Of a stretch of DNA of 64,000 nt, positions 28,024 through 37,361 are shown one piece after another. The notes below the pieces were generated by a model. The model was given only the letters and a program-made list of their open reading frames with translations. It made no database searches and was not told where the DNA came from. The stretch comes from Roseibium sp. MMSF_3412 (GTDB lineage: Bacteria > Pseudomonadota > Alphaproteobacteria > Rhizobiales > Stappiaceae). Where the stretch lies: positions 62,001-126,000 of the forward strand of contig NZ_JASHJI010000002.1 in the NCBI RefSeq assembly GCF_030733265.1. The letters are read 5' to 3'. The position numbers and the translations under genes are program-made. Position 1 is the first letter of the stretch. Each line of letters starts with the position of its first letter.

Positions 28024-30099
28024 ATGGTCTGGTCTCTTTCCTTCGACCCGCTGCTGCCACTCTGGGCGCTTGTTGCCGGAGGAGCGATTGCCCTGTTTCT
28101 CGCGGCCCTCTCCGGGTATTTGAGTTTGCGCGGATGGGTTTTGCGTTCCCTGACAATGGCCCTTTTGCTGTTCGCCCTCGCCAACCCCGCAGTCGAACGC
28201 GAAGATCGCGAACCGCTTTCCAGCGTCGTTGCCCTCGTTGTCGACAAGAGCCAGAGCCAGCGCCTTGCTGACCGCGAGGCAACCACTGACGAAGCAGCTG
28301 CGGAGATCCAGCGCCGCGTCGCCGCGCTCAAGGGTTTCGACCTGCGCGTCCTGGAATCCCGCAATGCGGGCTCGGGCAACGGAACAGAACTGTTTCAGAC
28401 GCTCAGCAACGGACTGGCGGATGTGCCGCCCGAACGGGTTGGCGGCGCGATCATTGTTTCCGACGGACAGATACATGATGTCCCGGAAAGTGCTGGTGCG
28501 CTTGGCTTCGACGCGCCCGTCCACGGTGTCATCACCGGCGCTCCGGATGAACGCGATCGCCGCATCGTACTCGACAAGGCACCGAGATTCGGACTGGTCG
28601 GCTCCGAGCAGACGGTTAGCCTCACGGTGGTTGACCAGGGACAGGGCACAGGACCGGGTGACCTTGTTCAGCTCTCGGTCAAGCGCGACGGCAGCATCGT
28701 CAGCGAACGCACGGCGCGTACCGGCGAGAAGATCGACATTCCGGTCGAGATCGCGCATGGCGGCGACAATATCTTCGAATTCGAGGCCGCGCCGCTCGAA
28801 AACGAATTGACGACGCTGAACAATCGCGCCGTGGTCACGATTGACGGTATCCGCGAGAACCTCCGGGTTCTGCTTGTCTCGGGCTCGCCGCACTCGGGCG
28901 AACGCACATGGCGCAATCTTCTGAAGTCGGATGCCTCCGTCGATCTGGTTCATTTCACCATCCTGCGCCCGCCGGAAAAGCAGGATGGCACGCCGATCAA
29001 CCAGCTTTCGCTGATTGCCTTCCCGACACGCGAACTCTTCTCCGTCAAGATTGACGAATTCGATCTGATCATCTTCGACCGCTACGTGAGACGTGGCGTT
29101 TTGCCGATGCTCTATTTCGACAACATCGCGCGCTACGTTCAGGACGGCGGTGCTGTGCTGCTCGCAGGTGGTCCGGACTATGCCGAAGCGGGCAGTCTTT
29201 ACCGGACCCCGCTCGCGCCCATCCTTCCCGCCAGCCCGACCGGCGGCATCCTTGAAGAACCGTTCCACGCGACACTCGCAAGCCTGGGCGAACGCCATCC
29301 CGTGACGAGAGGTCTGCCCGGCTCCGAACAGGATCCGCCGGCATGGAGCCGCTGGTTCCGCGCGGTCGACACCCAGCTTGACGCCGGCCAGCAGCTGATG
29401 TCCGGCCCGAGCGACACACCGCTTCTCGTTCTCAACCGCGAGGGTGAAGGCAGGGTGGCGATGCTCCTTTCCGATCACGTCTGGCTCTGGGCGCGCGGTT
29501 TCGAGGGCGGCGGTCCTCACGTGCCCCTGCTGCGGCGACTGGCGCACTGGCTGATGCAGGAACCCGATCTTGAGGAAGAGGCGCTGAATGTCTCCATCCG
29601 CGGTTCGGACCTTGTCGTCGAACGCCAGACCCTCGGCGACACCGTGGGCGAAGTGACCGTCACCGCGCCTGCGGGCGACACGACACTGGTTGAAATGAGC
29701 GAACGGGAGCCGGGCCTCTGGCGCGGCGACACGGCTGCCAACCAGACCGGGCTGTTCTCCGTGACGGACGGCACCCTGAGCGCGCTGATCCATGTCGGCC
29801 CGCAAAATCCGAAAGAATACACCGACGTTCTGTCCACCGCCGATGCACTGTCTCCGATCAGTGAGGCAACGGGTGGCAGCACCCAGCGGCTGAGAGATGT
29901 TGGCGGCGATCTGGACATTCCCCGCGTCGTTTCCATGCAGCCTTCAGCGACTTATGCCGGAAACGGCTGGATCGGTTTGAAGGCGACGGAAGCCAGCGTC
30001 CTGAATGGCGTCGACCGATATCCACTGATGATCGGGCTTCTTGGCCTGGCGCTGCTGCTCGGGATGCTGTCCCTGACATGGTATCGCGAAGGGCGTTGA
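28024..30099 (+). CDS. Membrane protein with vWA-like and glutamine-amidotransferase-like regions
   Basis: This 691-residue protein has two membrane helices at the N-terminus (about 12-60), a vWA-like domain beginning 'VVALVVDKSQSQ' with a D-x-S-x-S-like site (about 74-83), a class I amidotransferase-like fold around residues 275-430 ('ARYVQDGGAVLLAGGPDY'), beta-rich segments, and a C-terminal anchor helix (about 665-685). It is the last gene of the moxR cluster, with an AGGAGCG ribosome site 8 nt after the previous stop and a terminator downstream. Confidence 0.82.
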   Translation: MVWSLSFDPLLPLWALVAGGAIALFLAALSGYLSLRGWVLRSLTMALLLFALANPAVEREDREPLSSVVALVVDKSQSQRLADREATTDEAAAEIQRRVAALKGFDLRVLESRNAGSGNGTELFQTLSNGLADVPPERVGGAIIVSDGQIHDVPESAGALGFDAPVHGVITGAPDERDRRIVLDKAPRFGLVGSEQTVSLTVVDQGQGTGPGDLVQLSVKRDGSIVSERTARTGEKIDIPVEIAHGGDNIFEFEAAPLENELTTLNNRAVVTIDGIRENLRVLLVSGSPHSGERTWRNLLKSDASVDLVHFTILRPPEKQDGTPINQLSLIAFPTRELFSVKIDEFDLIIFDRYVRRGVLPMLYFDNIARYVQDGGAVLLAGGPDYAEAGSLYRTPLAPILPASPTGGILEEPFHATLASLGERHPVTRGLPGSEQDPPAWSRWFRAVDTQLDAGQQLMSGPSDTPLLVLNREGEGRVAMLLSDHVWLWARGFEGGGPHVPLLRRLAHWLMQEPDLEEEALNVSIRGSDLVVERQTLGDTVGEVTVTAPAGDTTLVEMSEREPGLWRGDTAANQTGLFSVTDGTLSALIHVGPQNPKEYTDVLSTADALSPISEATGGSTQRLRDVGGDLDIPRVVSMQPSATYAGNGWIGLKATEASVLNGVDRYPLMIGLLGLALLLGMLSLTWYREGR

Positions 30100-30140
30100 A
30101 CAGGCAGATTTTCTGCGCAAAAGCCGCATTCTGACCCTCG

Positions 30141-30176
30141 GAACCGCCTGATCTTCAGGCGGTTCTTTCTTCTTGT
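30141..30176 (+). terminator. Rho-independent terminator of the moxR-DUF58-DUF4159 operon
   Basis: Perfect 11-nt arms GAACCGCCTGA and TCAGGCGGTTC (30141-30151 and 30155-30165) with a 3-nt loop are followed by a CTTTCTTCTT tract. The right arm overlaps the 3' end of the convergent GGDEF-EAL gene. Confidence 0.8.
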
Positions 30177-32545
30177 GCATGCGTTTTCAGGAAAACGGCA
30201 AGGTCGTCGATATGCATCGGCTTGGCAAGGGCATACCCTTGGGCATAATCACACCTGATCAGCGCCAGGCGTTCGACCTGTTCCAGCCTGTCGGCTCCTT
30301 CTGCGACGACGGGAATATTCAGGGAATGCCCCATGTCGACGATGGAGCGCACCAGACGCTCGAATGTGTTGCCCTGTTCGATGCCGGACACCAGGTTGCG
30401 ATCGATCTTGATGTGAGCAGGCTCGATATTCATCAGGCCGAGGACAGATGCATTGGCAACGCCGAAATCGTCGAGATCCAGAAGGCAGCCCGCCGCCCTG
30501 ATTTGGTCCAGGACTGCGGCGATCCCGGCATCAAGATTGTCGAGCGCCATGGTCTCCGCAAGTTCAAAGCGCAACTCGAACGGCAGGTCCCGGACCATCT
30601 GAAGTGCATCCGGAAAACCAGGTGACGTCAGTCTTTCTTCCGACAGGTTCACGGCAAGCGCGGGGACATCGAGGCCCTGTTCACTCAGGCCTTTCAAAAG
30701 ACCTGTCGACTGTTCCAGCATCATGGCATCAATCTCGGCAAGGAGACTGAGCTCCCTGGCTGTCTCCAGAAAATCCTGCGGCGACAGCAGTCCGCGTTCC
30801 GGGTGGTTCCATCTGACAAGCGCTTCAACGCCGGCGACCGTCTTGTCCGGCAGCTTGAATTGAGGCTGGAAGAACGGCAGGAACTCACCCTTCTCCAGGC
30901 CGCTCAGAATTTCCGCCGTCAATTTTCGCTCCGTCTGGATCGCAGCTCTGAGGGCCGGGGAATAGGCTACAAAACGGTCCTTGCCTGCCTTCTTGGCATC
31001 ATACATGGCAAGGTCGGACGCCTTCATCAGGTCCGAGCGGTTCCGCGCATGTTCCGGATAGCAGGCAAAGCCGACACTCACGCCGATGCGTATTTGCGCG
31101 TCATCCAGAACAATCGGCTCCTTGATGCGCCCGACAATCAGCGCGGCAAACTCCTCGACGCGATGAATGTGCCCGGATGGAATCCAGACCGCGAATTCAT
31201 CTCCGCCAAGACGCGTCACCAACGAACTGCGGAACGCGTCCGGTGAAATCTGGCGTGTCTCTTCCGGTTCGATATCGGCGAGCCTTGCGGCACCGAGAAC
31301 TTCGCACAGGCGCTTGCCGACAACCTCCAGAACCTTGTCCCCGACGTCGTGTCCGTGCATGTCGTTCACCGCCTTGAACCCGTCGAGGTCGATCAGCATG
31401 AGCGCCCCGGCATGACCGGCGGAGAGCGCGTTGTCCAGTTGCTGATGAAGATAGGTCCTGTTGCCAAGACCGGTGACAAGATCCTGGTAGGCAAGCGCGT
31501 TGATGGTCGACAGGTTTTCGCGCAGGCGCAGCACCATCTCCCGGAATCGCCGGCTGAGTTCATTGAACTCGACCGGCAGAAGCCGGCTGGAACCCTGCAG
31601 GTCTGGCAGACCGAATTCCCCACCTGCGATCTTCGACGATGCGCGCGATATCTGTTCGATCGGCCGGACGACGCGCAGGGAAACCAGGAGCGCAAGGGCC
31701 AGGGCGGAGGCCACTCCGATCGCCAGAACAATGACGCCGGACCGGCGCGCGACATCGGCCTTTTGCTGCAATTCGGCGATTGGCTGCGGTATCATCACAC
31801 CCCAGCCAACCGGGTGAACGAAGGTGAACCCGGCAATCATGTCGCCCTTGAGCGCTGGTGAATAAAAGCTCTCGACGCCCGTTTGCCGGGCAAGCATGCG
31901 CTGAACCGCCGAGATCTTCGACATGTCCCTGCGCGTTTCAACCCAGTCGGAAAGCGGATGCGAAAGCGCCCGGCCCGTGTGATCGACAATCGCGGCATGG
32001 CCACGGACACCGAACGAAATCGCTTCGCCGAGTTCGCGGAAATAGGTCGTGCGTACGGCACCGACGGCGAGTCCGTCTTCAAGCGGGCGGACCATGTGAA
32101 GCACATTTTCCCCGTCAGCGGTTTGCACGACGGGGCCGAAGGTGACTTCACCCGGTATTGCAAGCGTCTTGAGGCGGTCGAGTTCCTCTTCAGGGATCGT
32201 GTCCGGACAAGGCGCGGAGGCCGAGGCGAGCGTCAAAGTCACCTTGCCGGTGTCCCAGTCCGCGATGCAGACGTGCCGGAAGCTCAGATTGTCGAGCACG
32301 CGCACCATCGACTTCGTCTCGGTCCAGACTTCGGGCGTATCAAGCAGAAGGTCGAATGTAGTCACGAGATCGCGGTAATAGCGTTCCAGGGCCGCCGCAA
32401 GATTTTGCGCCAGCAGCAGGTGGCGCTCATGCACCTCGTCCAGTTCACCTTCCAGTACTTCCGAGTGTGGCCATGCCTGAAACAGCAACAGAGGCGTCAT
32501 CGAAAGGAAAAGAAACAACGTCAGCAAAAAATATCTGAGTTTCAT
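30155..32545 (-). CDS. Membrane sensor with GGDEF and EAL domains
   Basis: This 796-residue protein has a helix at 1-20, an extracytoplasmic sensor (dCache/CHASE-like, about 25-265), a second helix (about 270-292), a HAMP-like linker ('LRVVRPIEQISRASSKIAGGE'), GGDEF (intact GGDEF, residues 447-451) and EAL (intact EAL at 574-576, followed by VRW). Both active sites look complete, so it may synthesise or degrade c-di-GMP according to signal. The ATG at 32545 directly precedes the first hydrophobic helix and is preferred over a TTG at 32578. Confidence 0.9.
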   Translation of the reverse strand: MKLRYFLLTLFLFLSMTPLLLFQAWPHSEVLEGELDEVHERHLLLAQNLAAALERYYRDLVTTFDLLLDTPEVWTETKSMVRVLDNLSFRHVCIADWDTGKVTLTLASASAPCPDTIPEEELDRLKTLAIPGEVTFGPVVQTADGENVLHMVRPLEDGLAVGAVRTTYFRELGEAISFGVRGHAAIVDHTGRALSHPLSDWVETRRDMSKISAVQRMLARQTGVESFYSPALKGDMIAGFTFVHPVGWGVMIPQPIAELQQKADVARRSGVIVLAIGVASALALALLVSLRVVRPIEQISRASSKIAGGEFGLPDLQGSSRLLPVEFNELSRRFREMVLRLRENLSTINALAYQDLVTGLGNRTYLHQQLDNALSAGHAGALMLIDLDGFKAVNDMHGHDVGDKVLEVVGKRLCEVLGAARLADIEPEETRQISPDAFRSSLVTRLGGDEFAVWIPSGHIHRVEEFAALIVGRIKEPIVLDDAQIRIGVSVGFACYPEHARNRSDLMKASDLAMYDAKKAGKDRFVAYSPALRAAIQTERKLTAEILSGLEKGEFLPFFQPQFKLPDKTVAGVEALVRWNHPERGLLSPQDFLETARELSLLAEIDAMMLEQSTGLLKGLSEQGLDVPALAVNLSEERLTSPGFPDALQMVRDLPFELRFELAETMALDNLDAGIAAVLDQIRAAGCLLDLDDFGVANASVLGLMNIEPAHIKIDRNLVSGIEQGNTFERLVRSIVDMGHSLNIPVVAEGADRLEQVERLALIRCDYAQGYALAKPMHIDDLAVFLKTHAQEERTA

Positions 32546-32853
32546 GTTCCGGAATGCCTTGGCCAAGTGCTGTCGCAAGGGATTCTATATGCCGAAACTC
32601 TTAACTCGAAACAAAAACAACATTAGGAAATATAATCAATGGCGCGATAAAGCGGACTTTCCTCTGCGTGCGCACAAAGATGAACAAGTCGCAGCGCGCT
32701 ATGCCCGTTTTCCCAGATCCATCGGTCTCAGGCGAACGAAGTGGAAAATGAGATCATTGTGCAACACAACGTGTCAGTGAGAATCGCCTGATGTTTCGGC
32801 GCGTCGATGAAAGCATCGTTAGCGGCACTCGAGTCAATTTCTGGGTTTTCGCA

Positions 32854-33237
32854 CTAATTCAGTGGCTGAATTTCGATCAACGACCGGTCGTCATCGGTGC
32901 ACTGAATGACGACTTCAACACATTCACCAAACCTAATCGTCAGCGTCGCGTCGCGAAACTCTGCCTTAGTAACTTTGACGCCCCTGATGGGATACCTCTC
33001 TTCCAGTGGCACAAAACGACGCTCCGCAAGCGCTTCTTCTGGCAGGCTTTTGCCTTCGTATTCACTCAAGAACAGTAGCCAGGCATCAACAAAACCCCTG
33101 AGTCGATGGTTGTTGGTAAATATGTAGAAAACACCAACCTCATTTGCGTCTTGCTCCTGTTCAATCAGGAAACCTTCGCAGACATCACCGACGATTTCGT
33201 GAATGACGGTTTCTGAGTCCTGGCGTGGAGTAAACAT
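32854..33237 (-). CDS. Hypothetical soluble protein, unrecognised
   Basis: This 127-residue acidic protein has mixed alpha/beta character ('VGVFYIFTNNHRLRGFVDAWLLFLSEY' then strands to the C-terminus 'SLIEIQPLN'). I recognise no family. It has an ATG at 33237. The preceding 275 nt (32579-32853) show no gene; base composition there is more AT-rich than average. Confidence 0.6.
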   Translation of the reverse strand: MFTPRQDSETVIHEIVGDVCEGFLIEQEQDANEVGVFYIFTNNHRLRGFVDAWLLFLSEYEGKSLPEEALAERRFVPLEERYPIRGVKVTKAEFRDATLTIRFGECVEVVIQCTDDDRSLIEIQPLN

Positions 33238-33341
33238 GCTTGCCTCGAGGAACGTTTTTGACTTCCGGCAGCAACAGGTAACTCATTTCTGCTCTGCTGC
33301 ATCTGGGGAAGCTCTTTACTTTGGCGTTTGACCAACAAAAG

Positions 33342-33836
33342 TCAGTGGCCGCCCTGCGCCGCGCCTTCAGGCATCTGTGCCCCGTTCAAGAGCGCGACCA
33401 GGAGCCGTGCCGGATCGACCGGACCCGGCAAGGTTATCCGCCCGAGCGGCACCTGCTGAAAACCGAAGGGACTGTAATAGGGCGCGTCCCCGACAAGGAG
33501 AACGACCTTGTCACCGGCCAGTTCCGCGGCATCCATCGCGGTGCGCATCAATGCCTTGCCAAGGCCCCTGTTCTTGAAGTCGGGCGACACGGTCAGCGGG
33601 CCGAGCAGCAGGGCTCCGGTATCGCCAATGAGGATCGGCGACAACCGGATCGAGCCGGCGATCTGCGATCCGACAAGTCCGACAAAGGAAAGGTCCGCCC
33701 GGGGACCCACATTTTCCCGGATACGGAACGCTGTCCGCGCGAACCGGCCGGGTCCGAACGCATTTGCCTGAAGGTCTTCGATTGCAGTGGTGTCGGCGGC
33801 CTCTTCCGGCCGGATAACCCAGGTGGTCTGTTTCAT
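33342..33836 (-). CDS. GNAT-family N-acetyltransferase (YhbS-like)
   Basis: This 164-residue protein has 'LLLGPLTVSPDFKNRGLGKALMRTAMDAAELAG' (acetyl-CoA binding, about 81-113) and 'VGDAPYYSPFGFQQVPLGRI', which mark the YhbS-type GNATs. The ATG at 33836 has an AGGA 9-10 nt upstream; a TTG at 33854 is less likely. Substrate is unknown. It is divergent from the glutathionyl-hydroquinone reductase gene. Confidence 0.87.
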   Translation of the reverse strand: MKQTTWVIRPEEAADTTAIEDLQANAFGPGRFARTAFRIRENVGPRADLSFVGLVGSQIAGSIRLSPILIGDTGALLLGPLTVSPDFKNRGLGKALMRTAMDAAELAGDKVVLLVGDAPYYSPFGFQQVPLGRITLPGPVDPARLLVALLNGAQMPEGAAQGGH

Positions 33837-33937
33837 GAGATTGGTCCTGAACAAGCGATCTTAAGAAAAGCGCGCCTGCCGTGAACCCGAAATGAAAGGC
33901 CTTGATGGTCCGGGATGAGGTCAGCCGCGACGGAACG

Positions 33938-33955
33938 GACGAGACATGTCTCGTC
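33938..33955. promoter_or_regulatory. 18-bp perfect palindrome, candidate operator
   Basis: GACGAGACATGTCTCGTC is its own reverse complement and lies in the 371-nt divergent region between the GNAT (33836) and the hydroquinone reductase (34208) genes. Weaker symmetry continues outward (CGACGGAAC / GTTCGTCGTCG). A dimeric repressor site is a reasonable guess; no matching regulator gene is adjacent. I see nothing else in 33837-34207. Confidence 0.45.
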
Positions 33956-34207
33956 GGTCGGTTCGTCGTCGGAGTGTCAGACCTGCGGTCATGGATCCCA
34001 GTCTCTTGATAGAGATCGTCGGCGCTAATATGCACCGGCGGTTATTCGTGAGGAAAAGCGGTTATCACGCAACATCTTCCCGGTCCAGCGTTTTTTGGAA
34101 ATCGAACCGGATTTGATTGTTCATGGATTTCGAACACAGCATTCAATTGATTGATTTCCGGCAAAGGCGCACAACCTAGTTCACAAGGAAACACGAAGGA
34201 GCGCATC

Positions 34208-35182
34208 ATGGGTTTGCTGGTAAACGGGGTCTGGACGGACCAATGGTACGACACGAAGTCGAGCGGCGGCCGCTTTGTCCGCAAGGACGCCGCGTTCCGC
34301 AACTGGATTACAGCTGACGGATCCCCCGGTGCCAGCGGCAAGGGTGGCTTCAAGGCAGAAGCCGGGCGCTACCACCTGTTCGTTTCCTATGCCTGTCCCT
34401 GGGCGCACCGCACGATGATCTTCCGCAAGCTCAAGGGTCTCGAGGAGGCAATCTCGCTGTCCGCCGTCCAGCCGCTGATGCTGGAAAACGGCTGGGAATT
34501 CTCTGAAACGGAACCGCTGACCGGTGCGAAATACGCCTGGAACATCTATGCCAAGGCGGATCCGGAATATACTGGCCGGGCGACGGTGCCGATCCTCTGG
34601 GACAAAGAGCAGCAAACCATTGTCAGCAACGAGTCGTCTGAAATCATCCGGATGTTCAATTCCGAGTTCGACGGCCTGACCGGCTCCAACCTCGATTTCT
34701 ATCCCCAGGACCTGCGCGGGGAGATCGACACGATCAACGACCGCATCTACCACACGCTCAACAACGGCGTATACAAGTCCGGCTTCGCCACCAGCCAGGA
34801 AGCCTATGAAGAAGCCGTAACCGCGCTGTTTGAAACGCTTGATTTCCTTGAAGGCGTGCTTGGTGAAAACCGCTACCTGACGGGAGACAGGCTGACGGAG
34901 GCGGACTGGCGCCTCTTCACCACGCTTGTGCGCTTTGATGCGGTTTATGTCGGTCACTTCAAATGCAACATCAGGCGGATCATCGACTATCCGAACCTGT
35001 CCAACTATCTGCTTGAACTCTATCAGGTTCCAGGCGTTGCAGAGACCGTCGACATGGCAACGATCAAGGAGCACTATTACGGCTCCCACGAGAGCGTCAA
35101 TCCGACCCGGATCGTCCCGGTCGGACCGGCTCTCGACTTTCTGAAACCCCACGACAGGGATCGGCTCCCGGCCGCGGCCTGA
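34208..35182 (+). CDS. Glutathionyl-hydroquinone reductase (Xi-class glutathione transferase)
   Basis: This 324-residue member of the YqjG/PcpF/ECM4 family reduces glutathionyl-hydroquinones with glutathione. It shows the catalytic-cysteine motif 'SYACPWAHRT' (Cys about residue 63), 'SNESSEIIRMFN' of the thioredoxin fold, and helical C-terminal parts ('YLTGDRLTEADWRLFTTLVRFD'). The ATG at 34208 follows AAGGAGCG. A likely role in quinone or aromatic detoxification is family knowledge. Confidence 0.93.
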   Translation: MGLLVNGVWTDQWYDTKSSGGRFVRKDAAFRNWITADGSPGASGKGGFKAEAGRYHLFVSYACPWAHRTMIFRKLKGLEEAISLSAVQPLMLENGWEFSETEPLTGAKYAWNIYAKADPEYTGRATVPILWDKEQQTIVSNESSEIIRMFNSEFDGLTGSNLDFYPQDLRGEIDTINDRIYHTLNNGVYKSGFATSQEAYEEAVTALFETLDFLEGVLGENRYLTGDRLTEADWRLFTTLVRFDAVYVGHFKCNIRRIIDYPNLSNYLLELYQVPGVAETVDMATIKEHYYGSHESVNPTRIVPVGPALDFLKPHDRDRLPAAA

Positions 35183-35206
35183 ACGGGTCAATGTCTCAAG
35201 GGCGGC

Positions 35207-35692
35207 TTACCAGTAGGCACCAGAGGGAAATGACCCGTCCTTGAATTCGGAAAGCCGCCGGGCGGTTGCCGGCGTCAGGTTTCCGGGCAAGCTGCCGAGC
35301 GGAAAGAAGCGCGCTTCTGCAATCTCCACATTCGGTGCCAGGTAGGCCGGGGTTTCTTTCCATGCGCTGAGGTGAAACAGGCCGACATGATCGCGCCCTG
35401 TTGCCTCCCGGTTGAGATACATGCCGAGGAGACGCGGAGCGCTTTCGGCAGCGATCCCGGCCTCTTCCAGCACTTCCCGGCTTGCGGCCTGCTCCAGCGT
35501 TTCGCCCCGGTCGACAGCCCCGCCCGGCAGATACCACCCGTCCAGATACGTGTGGCGGACCAGCAGCACCTGACTGCCTGCGTCTTCCACGATCACACGG
35601 ACGCCCAGGATATAGGGGTTTCTGAGGAGAACCGCGCTCTGGACGATGCGCTTCGTCAGGCCGCTCGGCAGGAAGGACAACAACTTCAACAT
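35207..35692 (-). CDS. NUDIX hydrolase
   Basis: This 161-residue protein has a canonical NUDIX box 'GGAVDRGETLEQAASREVLEEAGI' (about 55-78) within an otherwise short fold. The substrate cannot be told. The ATG at 35692 is chosen; the open frame runs 66 codons further upstream through what looks like the promoter and leader of the small-protein genes. It converges on the hydroquinone reductase gene, 24 nt away. Confidence 0.88.
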   Translation of the reverse strand: MLKLLSFLPSGLTKRIVQSAVLLRNPYILGVRVIVEDAGSQVLLVRHTYLDGWYLPGGAVDRGETLEQAASREVLEEAGIAAESAPRLLGMYLNREATGRDHVGLFHLSAWKETPAYLAPNVEIAEARFFPLGSLPGNLTPATARRLSEFKDGSFPSGAYW

Positions 35693-35867
35693 GACGGCAG
35701 ATTGCACGCCAGACCGCCGAAGGTAAACCGAATTGACCCATGCAACCGCTGCAGGGCTGATACGCGGGAATAGCTCTCCTCCTGCGCCCGCGGAATGCCT
35801 ATATACCGTGCACAGTGATGAATTCGAAGGCAGGTGAGACTGCCGTGACCTTACGAAGGAACAGACA

Positions 35868-35987
35868 ATGTTGAACGCAATTTTCGGCAAACGCCGCAGC
35901 CGCCAGAACCACTACCAGTGGAAGCCGGCCCTTGATCTGACCAACCCGCGCGTTGTTGCAGCCCTGACCACGTTCCCGAGCAACTAA
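35868..35987 (+). CDS. 39-aa basic small protein
   Basis: The ATG at 35868 follows a strong AAGGA site (35857-35861). The product is 39 residues, starting MLNAIFGKRRSRQ, basic in the first half and ending 'LTTFPSN'. I recognise no family. A TATATA at 35800-35805 may be part of a -10 box. A second tiny gene follows 28 nt later, and a strong terminator closes the unit, which is good evidence that this is a real transcript. Confidence 0.6.
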   Translation: MLNAIFGKRRSRQNHYQWKPALDLTNPRVVAALTTFPSN

Positions 35988-36015
35988 GCTTCGGACAAGC
36001 CTGCGGAGGCAGCAA

Positions 36016-36117
36016 ATGCTCGGTTTTGTAAATGTCGTGAACGCGACGCTGCGCGAGACAACGCGCACCGCAAACACGTCAGCGGGCAAGTCTGCAAGGC
36101 CCGCTGCGGCCAAGTAA
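36016..36117 (+). CDS. 33-aa small protein, partner of the 39-aa gene
   Basis: The ATG at 36016 follows CGGAGGCAG. The 33 residues start MLGFVNVVNATLRETTR and end in an Ala/Lys-rich tail ('SARPAAAK'). The N-terminal half could form an amphipathic helix. It sits between the 39-aa gene and a terminator at 36171. Confidence 0.55.
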   Translation: MLGFVNVVNATLRETTRTANTSAGKSARPAAAK

Positions 36118-36170
36118 TATCCTGTCGCGGGTGAAACGCGACCGGAAAAAATAGATGCTCAGCAACCGGA

Positions 36171-36208
36171 GCGCCGCGTTATTTTCTTGACGCGGCGCTT
36201 TTTGCTTT
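36171..36208 (+). terminator. Rho-independent terminator of the two-small-protein unit
   Basis: Perfect 8-nt arms GCGCCGCG (36171-36178) and CGCGGCGC (36191-36198) with a 12-nt loop are followed by TTTTTGCTTT. It lies 53 nt after the second small ORF and just ahead of the metallophosphoesterase start. Confidence 0.85.
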
Positions 36209-36222
36209 GAAGATGCGCCCTC

Positions 36223-37152
36223 ATGTTCACGCTTGCGCATATCTCCGATCCTCATCTCGGCCCCTTGCCCGACCCCAAGCTTATCCAGCTGGTTTCAAAG
36301 CGTATTCTGGGATACCTCAACTGGCAGCGGAACCGCTCCAAGATCATGGGAACAAGCTATCTCGACCAGCTCGTCGAGGATATGAAGACCAAGGCACCCG
36401 ACCACATCGCGGTCACCGGCGACCTTGTGAACATCGGCCTCCCGCTTGAAATCACAAGTGCACGCGACTGGCTCGAAGAGATCGGGGAGCCGAGCGACGT
36501 TTCCGTCGTGCCCGGAAATCACGATGCTTATGTTCCAGGAGCCGTCTACAAGGCACGCGCGGCCTGGTGGCCTTACATGTGTTCCGACGACGCTGCTGAC
36601 AAACCGCCCGAAGGCGCACGCGCGGAGGCGACTTTTCCCTATGTCCGCACACGCGAGGACATCGCCCTGGTGGGTGTCACAACCGGGCGAGCCACCGCCC
36701 CCTGGTTCGCAACCGGCAGGGTCGGCGCCGAACAGGCACGCCGCTTGCGGGAGACGCTCGAAGAGCTCGGAAAGGCGGGCTATTTCCGCGTCGTGATGCT
36801 GCATCACCCTCCGTTCAAACACGCAACCAAGTGGCACAAGCGGCTGTCGGACGCTTCTCGCGTGCGCGCCGCCATCAAGCATTCAGGCGCGGAACTCATT
36901 CTGCACGGGCACACCCATATTGACAGTTTCGAAGAGATCGAGGGCCCGGCCGGTCCTGTCCCGGTCGTCGGCGTACCATCGGCAACGAGCGCTCCGGGCG
37001 GTCGCCACCCGGCTGCGCGCTACAATCTTTTCAGGATCGAAAAAACCAACGCCGGCTGGACCTGCCGCATGGAAGAACACGGTTTCGATGCTCCCGACAC
37101 GCCGGTAAAGCTGCTCGCGGAGAGGCAGGTCGGCATTCCACAGGCTGATTGA
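36223..37152 (+). CDS. Calcineurin-like metallophosphoesterase
   Basis: This 309-residue protein has the full set of family metal-ligand motifs: 'ISDPHLG' (about 7-13), 'VTGDLVN', 'VPGNHDAY', 'VMLHHPP' and 'LHGHTHID'. The pattern resembles the 3',5'-cyclic nucleotide / ICC-type group, but the substrate is not determinable. The region after it (37153-38007) has no gene. Confidence 0.92.
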   Translation: MFTLAHISDPHLGPLPDPKLIQLVSKRILGYLNWQRNRSKIMGTSYLDQLVEDMKTKAPDHIAVTGDLVNIGLPLEITSARDWLEEIGEPSDVSVVPGNHDAYVPGAVYKARAAWWPYMCSDDAADKPPEGARAEATFPYVRTREDIALVGVTTGRATAPWFATGRVGAEQARRLRETLEELGKAGYFRVVMLHHPPFKHATKWHKRLSDASRVRAAIKHSGAELILHGHTHIDSFEEIEGPAGPVPVVGVPSATSAPGGRHPAARYNLFRIEKTNAGWTCRMEEHGFDAPDTPVKLLAERQVGIPQAD

Positions 37153-37361
37153 TGCGGACTGACTTCCTGGTGTCAGTTCGCGTCTGTTCCAGATGCGTCC
37201 TCGCTGGGTTGGACGAAGCAGGACGAACGGTAAAAGCTTCATCCCGGGGAGGACCGCCAGGTACGTCTCGATAGATGGGCCACGCGGGTCGAAGCCAAAG
37301 TCCCTCTCCCGATGCGAGAGGTCATCGACTGCGAACCGCCTCCGTGAAACTGCATGGATCC

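Noticed and set aside
27979..29805. 608-codon minus-strand open frame
   Set aside because: Antisense to the vWA-like membrane protein gene, with shadow-type composition.
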